From assembly GCF_900519355.1 (NCBI RefSeq), contig NZ_ULHE01000001.1, forward strand, positions 806,001 through 870,000: a DNA stretch of 64,000 bases, written 5' to 3'. The notes under the pieces are model-generated. The model was not told the origin of the DNA, ran no database searches, and worked only from the letters and a program-made list of their open reading frames with translations. Below are positions 58,350 through 64,000 of the stretch, piece by piece. Source of the stretch: Corynebacterium lactis (lineage in GTDB: Bacteria; Actinomycetota; Actinomycetes; Mycobacteriales; Mycobacteriaceae). Both the position numbers and the translations under genes were made by a program. The stretch's first letter is position 1, and every line of letters begins with the position of its first letter.

Positions 58350-59498
58350 ATGAATGCGGAGAGGAATACCGAGAGGGCGTACGCCTACCTCAACAGGGTC
58401 ATCGAGGGTACTCACCCGGAGATTGTGAGGCTTGTCGACGAGTACGGTGCCGAGGACGTAGCCGAGCGCATCAAGGCGCGCCGGGCGCTTCCGAACCGAC
58501 TATTGGCATCGACGGAGTCGCGGGCCTACACGGACACGAGCGCGCAGGACGTGGCCGATGCCGCGGCGCTTGGCTACCGGCTGGTCCACCCGGGCTGCGC
58601 GGAGTGGCCGGTCGAGAAGTTTGCGGCATTTGACGCGCTGGAGGCCACCGACCGCTCGGATGCCCCGCCGTTGGCGCTGTGGGTATGCGGCCGGGACCTG
58701 CGCGAGACGGCCGGGGAGTCGGTGGCGCTGGTCGGAACGCGTGCCTCGACCCGTTACGGCGTGGATGTCGCAGCGCAGCTCGCCGGACAGATGGCCAGCA
58801 ATCGGGTGACTGTCGTCAGTGGAGGGGCCCTCGGCATCGACGCGGCGGCGCACAGGGCGGCGCTTGAGGCCGGCGGGGTCACCATTGCGGTTGCCGCGTG
58901 TGGGCCCGGCGTGGCCTACCCCTCGGCACATCGGCAACTCTTTTCCGACATCGCGCGGAGTGGATGCCTGGTCAGCGAGTATCCGCCCGCGGTGCGCCCC
59001 GCCCGCCATCGCTTCCTCACCCGAAACCGCCTGGTCGCCGCGCTTGCCGACGCCACCATCGTCGTCGAGGCCGGGTGGCGGTCGGGGGCCCGCAACACCG
59101 CGAGCTGGGCCACACGCATGAACCGGCCCCTCGGCGCGGTGCCCGGGCCGGTCACCTCCCCGGCCACGACGGGGAGCCACGACCTGATCCGCACAGGGCA
59201 GGCGGTACTGGTGACGAACGCGGACAACGTTTTCGCCCTCTACCGCGCGGTGGGCAGCGTCGACGAGGACCGTCAGCTCGAGCTTGAGTGGGCCAAGAGC
59301 GCGACGCAGGGGCTCAGCCGCAACGAGCTATCGGTCTTCGACGCGCTGAACGTTTCGTCGCCGGTCGGCGTTGATGTGGTCTCGGCCAGGGCCGGCTTCT
59401 CGATCGAGTTGGCGACCTTCCTCCTTCTTGACCTCCAGAAACGCGGCCTCGTGCGCAGGAGCGAAGGCGGCTGGTCCCGTGCCGCGGAAGCCGCCTAG
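58350..59498 (+). CDS. dprA: DNA processing protein DprA
   Basis: 382 residues, Rossmann-like DprA/Smf core: ALVGTRASTRYG, SGGALGIDAAAHRAAL, LTRNRLVAALADATIVVEAGWRSGARNTA, and a C-terminal winged helix-like part. DprA loads RecA on incoming single-stranded DNA. It follows comM by 17 bases, with GGGGGAA as ribosome site. The N-terminal residues 1-100 form a SAM-like domain. Confidence 0.92.
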   Translation: MNAERNTERAYAYLNRVIEGTHPEIVRLVDEYGAEDVAERIKARRALPNRLLASTESRAYTDTSAQDVADAAALGYRLVHPGCAEWPVEKFAAFDALEATDRSDAPPLALWVCGRDLRETAGESVALVGTRASTRYGVDVAAQLAGQMASNRVTVVSGGALGIDAAAHRAALEAGGVTIAVAACGPGVAYPSAHRQLFSDIARSGCLVSEYPPAVRPARHRFLTRNRLVAALADATIVVEAGWRSGARNTASWATRMNRPLGAVPGPVTSPATTGSHDLIRTGQAVLVTNADNVFALYRAVGSVDEDRQLELEWAKSATQGLSRNELSVFDALNVSSPVGVDVVSARAGFSIELATFLLLDLQKRGLVRRSEGGWSRAAEAA

Positions 59499-59534
59499 AA
59501 ATTTCCTATTGCACTTTCGGCCCCACTATGTAAA

Positions 59535-59553
59535 ATAGGAAAGGCAAGCCTAA
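59535..59553. promoter_or_regulatory. DtxR (iron) box-like site
   Basis: ATAGGAAAGGCAAGCCTAA matches the DtxR consensus TTAGGTTAGGCTAACCTAA at 14 of 19 positions, with the core AGG...GGCnAnCCTAA kept. It lies 37 bases after the dprA stop, in an AT-rich patch. Confidence 0.5.
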
Positions 59554-59665
59554 GTATCCGGGCGGTTCGGGCTGGTTCCGCCTGGTCGTTAGTCGCTTAG
59601 GCGTTTGCAACATGGGTGAGGCATGGGCAGTGGCCCCGGCGACGGGGCCACTGCCTTTTCCGCGT
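59554..59665 (+). ncRNA. Candidate small RNA between the DtxR-like box and a terminator
   Basis: About 110 bases without a convincing gene that end in a strong terminator. Inside, GGGCGG and CCGCCT can pair. No ribosome site precedes the only short frame (ATG at 59611, 30 codons). It could also be a leader or decaying read-through of dprA. Confidence 0.35.
59626..59660 (+). terminator. Strong terminator upstream of xerC
   Basis: GGCAGTGGCCCC and GGGGCCACTGCC are perfect 12-base complements around GGCGAC, followed by TTTTCC. It lies upstream of the xerC start. Confidence 0.85.
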
Positions 59666-59700
59666 GTTTGCGCAGTGTGGGGTCGCCTAAGATGGTCTGC

Positions 59701-60612
59701 GTGAACGAGTCACGAGATAACTGGGCGGAGGGGCTATCTCCGAATGTCGAAGCGGTGCTCATGGACTTCCTCGACGAGGCCACGTTTTCCAGGGGGCTCT
59801 CGCCCGCGACCGTCCGCGCCTACCGCGCCGACCTCGTTCCCCTTCTCACGGGGCTCTCCCATATCCGCGATCTCGATACCGCCACCATCCGCGCACACCT
59901 CGGCGCCAAGCACAAAGGGGGAGCGGCGCGCACCTCGCTCGCTCGGCTGACGACGTCGATCAGGCAGTTCTGCAGCTGGGCCGTCGCCCGGCAGATCCTT
60001 GAAACCGACCCCTCGGTGCGACTGTCGTCCCCGAAGCCGCGCAGACATCTGCCGGAGGTGCTCTCCCCGGGGCAGGTGGACGGGGCCCTCGGGCAGATCG
60101 GGGGCGAGGATTCGCCCGAGCAGCGCCGGGATCGGGCAATCGTCGAGCTGCTCTACGCCACAGGAATCCGCGTCGAGGAGCTCTGCGGCGCAAATGTGGG
60201 CGACCTCAACCTCTCGGGCGAGATGATCCGCGTTGTCGGCAAGGGAAACAAGGAGCGCGGCGTCCCCTTTGGAGTTCCCGCCCGCACAGCTCTGCAAGGC
60301 TGGCTCGACGTGCGCGCCCGGATGGCCTCGCCGGAGGCGGGAGACGCCCTCTTCGTCGGGGTGCGCGGAGGACGGCTGGGGGCGAGGCAGGCGCGGCGCA
60401 TCGTGCACAAGTACACCGCCGCGGCCGGGGTGGACGTCTCCCCGCACGCCCTGCGCCACTCTGCGGCCACCGCCATGGTCGAGGGTGGGGCAGACCTGCG
60501 CGTCGTGCAGGAGATGCTCGGGCACAGCTCGCTGGCCACGACGCAGATCTACACGCACGTCTCCGCCGACCGCCTCCGCGAGGTGCATAAGCGCGCGCAC
60601 CCCAGGGGGTAG
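59701..60612 (+). CDS. xerC: Tyrosine recombinase XerC
   Basis: 303 residues. N-terminal SAM-like core-binding domain, then the catalytic domain with Arg in GIRVEELCG, Lys in GKGNKER, HALRHSAAT (HxxR) and GHSSLATTQIYTHVS (His and nucleophile Tyr). Resolves chromosome dimers at dif with XerD. The GTG at 59701 is chosen: TAAGAT begins 13 bases before it (leaderless), and the terminator sits inside the frame upstream, which excludes an ATG start at 59623. Confidence 0.92.
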   Translation: MNESRDNWAEGLSPNVEAVLMDFLDEATFSRGLSPATVRAYRADLVPLLTGLSHIRDLDTATIRAHLGAKHKGGAARTSLARLTTSIRQFCSWAVARQILETDPSVRLSSPKPRRHLPEVLSPGQVDGALGQIGGEDSPEQRRDRAIVELLYATGIRVEELCGANVGDLNLSGEMIRVVGKGNKERGVPFGVPARTALQGWLDVRARMASPEAGDALFVGVRGGRLGARQARRIVHKYTAAAGVDVSPHALRHSAATAMVEGGADLRVVQEMLGHSSLATTQIYTHVSADRLREVHKRAHPRG

Positions 60613-60615
60613 GTG

Positions 60616-61131
60616 CTACTCGACGGGCTTCAAGACAATAGGGCGCCGTCGCAGGAGATCGAGCGGATTGAGATAGTCCTGTCCCAAAAGAGCGCCCCAG
60701 TGAAGGCCTGGCTCGGGATGCTTCGGGTGCGCCACCAATGCGCCGATGACCTGCCCCCGCAAGACGCGGTCGCCCCTTTTTAGCGCAGTCTCCACGGGCT
60801 GGTAGGTCGTGCGAATTCCGTCGGCGTGCAGGATGGATACCGAGGTCACGCCGCCAATTGGCCCGGAAAAGTGCACGACGCCATCGGCCGACGCCACCAC
60901 AGACGCGCCGGGCGCCGCCGCGAGGTCCACGCCACGGTGCCCGCTGAGCCAGCGCTTCTCGGGCGGGCTAAAGCCACGCAGGACGCGGCCGGGTACGGGC
61001 TTGATGTGCGCAATGTCGGAAATGCTGCCTGTCGACGGCCTCGCGAGCGCCGCAGGTGCGGAGCCGAAAACGAGCAAGGCCACCGCAAATGCTGCAGAAA
61101 CGGCGCGAGGGTGCGCTGTAATCGTTGCCAT
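60616..61131 (-). CDS. Secreted M23-family peptidase
   Basis: 171 residues. Signal peptide (about 1-29), then a LytM-type domain with HRGVDLAAAPGASVVASADG (HxxxD zinc ligands) and GLHWGALL for the second His motif. Here the first His of the usual HxH is Gly, as in several actinobacterial homologues, so catalysis may be altered. It would act on wall peptidoglycan. The ATG at 61131 is used; the open frame upstream is not coding. Convergent with xerC. Confidence 0.85.
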   Translation of the reverse strand: MATITAHPRAVSAAFAVALLVFGSAPAALARPSTGSISDIAHIKPVPGRVLRGFSPPEKRWLSGHRGVDLAAAPGASVVASADGVVHFSGPIGGVTSVSILHADGIRTTYQPVETALKRGDRVLRGQVIGALVAHPKHPEPGLHWGALLGQDYLNPLDLLRRRPIVLKPVE

Positions 61132-61549
61132 GGGCACTAGGATGTGGGAGACGGCCGGCGTCGGCAAGCGAAAATGGGGGAGTCGGCGCGAAACTGTGGA
61201 TGGACGGGCGAGCTGTGGACAACCCGCCGACGCGGCCGCAAATATTGCAGTTAGCCGGGGGATTCCGCTAAGATAGCGCCCGCAGTGTGTGCCCTGGGAA
61301 GTCCTAGATAGGAAGCCCATGGATCGCTACTGCACAAACACGACTACGCGCGCGACCCATTCCGGTTCGCTCACGGGTGCCTCATCGGGTGGCTGAAGTA
61401 TGGCCGCTGCGGGGTGTGAGCGGGCAGGGGAGCGCTAGGGCACAGGGAAAGCCTGTGCATTGATTTAACCGCATCTTTATCGGAAAGAAAGGAAGGGGAG
61501 CAGCCGCAGCCCTAGTCAGGCTGGACGCGAGGACTTCCCTGAATATCAC
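61132..61549. other. 418-bp intergenic region with the rpsB promoter and leader
   Basis: It contains the rpsB promoter (next entry), an untranslated leader of about 270 bases and, near 61191-61229, two DnaA-box-like sites on the minus strand (TTGTCCACA and CCATCCACA). No gene is seen. Confidence 0.55.
61245..61274 (+). promoter_or_regulatory. rpsB-tsf promoter
   Basis: TTGCAG (61245-61250) and TAAGAT (61269-61274), 18 bases apart, form a good promoter. The transcript would start near 61281 and leave a leader of about 270 bases, long enough for S2 feedback control. Confidence 0.6.
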
Positions 61550-62350
61550 ATGGCTGTTGTATCCATGCGAGAACTGCTCGACGCTGGCGTCCACTTCGGT
61601 CACCAGACCCGCCGTTGGAACCCGAAGATGAAGCGCTTCATCTTCACCGAGCGCAACGGCATCTACATCATCGACCTGCAGCAGACCCTGACCTACATCG
61701 ACGAGGCTTTCGAGTTCGTCAAGGAGACCGTCGCCCACGGCGGCAACATTCTCTTCGTCGGCACCAAGAAGCAGGCTCAGGAAGCTGTCCAGAACGAGGC
61801 AGAGCGCGTTGACATGCCGTACGTCAACCACCGCTGGCTCGGCGGCATGCTGACCAACTTCTCCACCGTCTCCAAGCGTCTGGCTCGCCTGAAGGAGCTT
61901 CAGGCAATGGACGCCGCTGAGAACGGCTACGAGGGTCGCGGCAAGAAGGAAATCCTGATGCTGACCCGCGAGCGCACCAAGCTGGAGCGCACCCTGGGTG
62001 GTATCCGCGATATGGCTAAGGTTCCGTCCGCACTGTGGATCGTTGACACCAACAAGGAGCACATCGCCGTCGCCGAGGCCAAGAAGCTGGGCATCCCGGT
62101 TGTCGCTATCCTCGACACCAACTGCGATCCGGACGACGTCGACTTCCCGATCCCGGGCAACGACGACGCCATCCGCGCCGCTTCCGTCCTGACCCGCATC
62201 ATCTCCACCGCTGTGGAGGAGGGCCGCAAGGCTCGCGCCGAGCGCGAGGTCGCTGCTGCTCGCGAGGCCGCTGGCGACGCTCCGGTTGAGGCTGCTGCTG
62301 AGGCGGAGACTGAGGAAGCAGCCGCTACCGAGGCTGCTACCGCAGAGTAA
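61550..62350 (+). CDS. rpsB: 30S ribosomal protein S2
   Basis: 266 residues. The N-terminus reads [21 protein letters not shown], followed by [20 protein letters not shown] and [13 protein letters not shown]; an Ala-Glu tail (about 230-266) follows. It starts at ATG 61550 and is cotranscribed with tsf, 32 bases downstream. Confidence 0.98.
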   Translation: MAVVSMRELLDAGVHFGHQTRRWNPKMKRFIFTERNGIYIIDLQQTLTYIDEAFEFVKETVAHGGNILFVGTKKQAQEAVQNEAERVDMPYVNHRWLGGMLTNFSTVSKRLARLKELQAMDAAENGYEGRGKKEILMLTRERTKLERTLGGIRDMAKVPSALWIVDTNKEHIAVAEAKKLGIPVVAILDTNCDPDDVDFPIPGNDDAIRAASVLTRIISTAVEEGRKARAEREVAAAREAAGDAPVEAAAEAETEEAAATEAATAE

Positions 62351-62382
62351 TTAACAACCACAACAAGGGAGGATCGCCACAC

Positions 62383-63210
62383 ATGGCGAATTTCACCGCT
62401 GCTGACGTGAAGAAGCTCCGCGAGCTGACCGGCTCCGGCATGAAGGCCTGCAAGGACGCTCTCGTCGAGACCGATGGCGACTTCGACAAGGCTGTCGAGA
62501 TCCTGCGCATCAAGGGTGCTAAGGACGTCGGAAAGCGCGCCGAGCGCACCGCCGCCGAGGGCCTGATCGCCGTCTCCGGCAACACCATGATCGAGGTCAA
62601 CTCCGAGACCGACTTCGTCGCGAAGAACCAGGAGTTCATCGACTTCGCCAACAAGGTCGCCGAGGCTGCTGCCGCTGTCAAGGCGAACACCCCGGAGGAG
62701 CTCGCTGCTGCCGAGGTCGACGGCAAGACCGCCGCCGAGGCCACCCAGGAGCTCTCCGCCAAGATCGGCGAGAAGCTCGAGCTGCGCCGCGCCGTCACCC
62801 TCGAGGGCGACAAGGTTTCCGTCTACCTGCACCGCCGTGCAGCTGACCTGCCGGCCGGCGTCGGCGTTCTGGTTGCCTACACCGGCGAGGGCGAGAAGGC
62901 CGAAGAAGCCGCTCACGCCGCCGCTATGCAGGTTGCCGCTCTGAAGGCTCAGTACCTGTCCCGCGAGGACGTTCCGGCTGAGCGCGTCGAGGCCGAGCGC
63001 GCCGTCTACGAGAAGATCACCCGCGAGGAGGGCAAGCCGGAGCAGGCTATCCCGAAGATCGTCGAGGGTCGTCTGAACGGCTTCTACAAGGACGTCGTCC
63101 TGGTCGAGCAGGCTTCCGTCGCCGACAGCAAGAAGACCGTCGAGCAGCTCATGAAGGAAGCTGGCGTCACCCTGACCGGTTTCGCTCGCTTCGAGGTCGG
63201 CCAGCACTAG
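62383..63210 (+). CDS. tsf: Elongation factor Ts
   Basis: 275 residues. [20 protein letters not shown], then CKDAL, the TDFVAKN motif ([12 protein letters not shown]) that contacts EF-Tu, and [20 protein letters not shown]. It exchanges GDP for GTP on EF-Tu. AGGGAGG precedes the ATG. Followed by a strong terminator, so pyrH is separately transcribed. Confidence 0.98.
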   Translation: MANFTAADVKKLRELTGSGMKACKDALVETDGDFDKAVEILRIKGAKDVGKRAERTAAEGLIAVSGNTMIEVNSETDFVAKNQEFIDFANKVAEAAAAVKANTPEELAAAEVDGKTAAEATQELSAKIGEKLELRRAVTLEGDKVSVYLHRRAADLPAGVGVLVAYTGEGEKAEEAAHAAAMQVAALKAQYLSREDVPAERVEAERAVYEKITREEGKPEQAIPKIVEGRLNGFYKDVVLVEQASVADSKKTVEQLMKEAGVTLTGFARFEVGQH

Positions 63211-63259
63211 TCTTTAATCCGAGGCCAACTCGGACTCGCTTGCCGGACTGATTGTTCGG

Positions 63260-63304
63260 TATCCCCCTGATGCGCCATTTGTGCATATCAGGGGGATATT
63301 TTTA
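63260..63304 (+). terminator. Terminator of rpsB-tsf
   Basis: TATCCCCCTGAT pairs with ATCAGGGGGATA across a loop of about 15 bases, followed by TTTTTA. Confidence 0.9.
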
Positions 63305-63413
63305 TGCGCTCGCGGTCTGCTGGGGCCGAACGGCGCGTGCATGTGCAACCCGTGGGCGCCACCGGGTAGACTCGTCTGCGACTTTTAGTATGCGCGAGAA
63401 AGGTGCAATAGCG

Positions 63414-64000
63414 ATGGCGGAAACTTCCGACCGTTCTGGTTTCAAGCGAGTAATGCTCAAGCTCGGCGGAGAGATGTTCGGCGGTGGCAACGTCGGCGTC
63501 GACCCGGACGTGGTCCAGAACGTCGCTCGCCAGATCGCGGAGATCGCGCGTGACGGCGTCGAGGTCTGCGTCGTCATCGGCGGTGGCAACTTCTTCCGCG
63601 GCGCGCAGCTGCAGCAGCGCGGCATGGACCGCGCCCGCTCCGACTACATGGGCATGCTCGGCACCGTCATGAACTGCCTCGCGCTGCAGGACTTCCTGGA
63701 ACAGGAGGGCATCGACAGCCGCGTGCAGACCGCCATCAATATGGCCCAGGTCGCCGAGCCCTACCTGCCACTGCGCGCGAAGCGCCACCTGGAAAAGGGC
63801 CGCGTCGTTATCTTCGGCGCTGGCATGGGCATGCCGTATTTCTCCACCGACACCACCGCAGCCCAGCGCGCCCTCGAGATCGACTGCGAGGTCCTGCTGA
63901 TGGCGAAGGCCGTCGACGGGGTCTACTCGGCCGATCCTCGCGAGGTTCCGGATGCGGAGCTCTTCTCCGAGATCACCCACCGCGAGGTCCTCGAGCGCAA
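63414..64000 (+). CDS. pyrH: Uridylate kinase (5' part, cut by the window end)
   Basis: 195 codons are visible with no stop. [13 protein letters not shown] (ATP-binding), [26 protein letters not shown] and [17 protein letters not shown] are UMP kinase signatures of the amino-acid-kinase fold. It makes UDP from UMP. A -10 TAGACT at 63367 and the ribosome site GAGAAAGG precede the ATG at 63414. Confidence 0.97.
   Translation, partial: MAETSDRSGFKRVMLKLGGEMFGGGNVGVDPDVVQNVARQIAEIARDGVEVCVVIGGGNFFRGAQLQQRGMDRARSDYMGMLGTVMNCLALQDFLEQEGIDSRVQTAINMAQVAEPYLPLRAKRHLEKGRVVIFGAGMGMPYFSTDTTAAQRALEIDCEVLLMAKAVDGVYSADPREVPDAELFSEITHREVLER

Noticed and set aside
59623-59700. ATG at 59623 as the xerC start
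   Set aside because: This would place a perfect terminator hairpin within the coding sequence; GTG at 59701 with its own -10 fits better.

Overview
The window looks like a chromosomal core segment of a high-GC actinobacterium of the order Mycobacteriales, most likely a Corynebacterium. The reasons are: an IclR-type regulator of the LtbR kind divergent from leuCD; an amtB-glnK-glnD nitrogen cluster; a sepIVA-like coiled-coil gene next to coaD; and a gene order (gltX, leuCD, mutT1, gpsA, ddl, thiL, ung, recG, rsmD, coaD, sepIVA, DUF177, rnc, mutM, smc, ftsY, amtB-glnK-glnD, ffh, rpsP, rimM, trmD, rplS, lepB, rnhB, DUF2469, yraN, comM, dprA, xerC, rpsB, tsf, pyrH) that, as I recall it, follows the mycobacterial/corynebacterial core order. 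No prophage, insertion sequence or CRISPR array is visible.

Layout. 0-7.3 kb: SDR and hydroxypyruvate-isomerase-like genes, gltX followed by two tandem tRNA-Gln/tRNA-Glu pairs, a lactate-dehydrogenase-family gene, an acyltransferase, pcaC, a third tRNA-Glu and a secreted repeat protein. 7.6-13.4 kb: an accessory block with a cation/proton antiporter, LysR regulator and TDT transporter, a DUF222/HNH protein and an MFS transporter. 13.4-18 kb: ltbR, leuCD, a coupled pair of small unknown genes, mutT1. 18-28 kb: gpsA, ddl, a doubled DUF3515 protein, thiL, ung, a DAK/FakA-like gene, recG, a small biotinyl protein, rsmD, coaD. 28-38 kb: sepIVA, DUF177, rnc, mutM, an AGCS symporter, acyP, smc, ftsY. 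38-42 kb: amtB-glnK-glnD. 42-43 kb: a surface protein with a sortase-like signal. 43-48.3 kb: ffh, rpsP, rimM, trmD and two membrane proteins. 48.3-53.8 kb: DUF1877, tex, a membrane protein and a second DUF222/HNH gene. 53.9-64 kb: rplS, lepB, rnhB, DUF2469, yraN, comM, dprA, xerC, an M23 peptidase, rpsB, tsf and the start of pyrH.

Functionally this is mostly translation and protein targeting (gltX with its own tRNAs, S2, EF-Ts, S16, L19, RimM, TrmD, Ffh, FtsY, LepB), DNA repair and recombination (Ung, MutM, MutT1, RecG, Smc, RnhB, XerC, DprA, ComM), leucine synthesis and ammonium control. Many genes have a -10 hexamer starting 13-14 bases before the start codon, so leaderless mRNAs are expected.

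The observations most worth a second look are: a LexA-box-like site in front of both DUF222/HNH genes; a DtxR-box-like site followed about 75 bases later by a strong terminator with no gene between (a possible iron-regulated small RNA); a three-box DnaA-site cluster upstream of yraN-comM-dprA; a compositionally foreign stretch that begins inside glnD and ends at ffh; two unrecognised secreted repeat proteins; a tandem duplication of DUF3515; and five frameshifted housekeeping genes (DAK, recG, smc, ffh, rpsP) that look like sequence errors.
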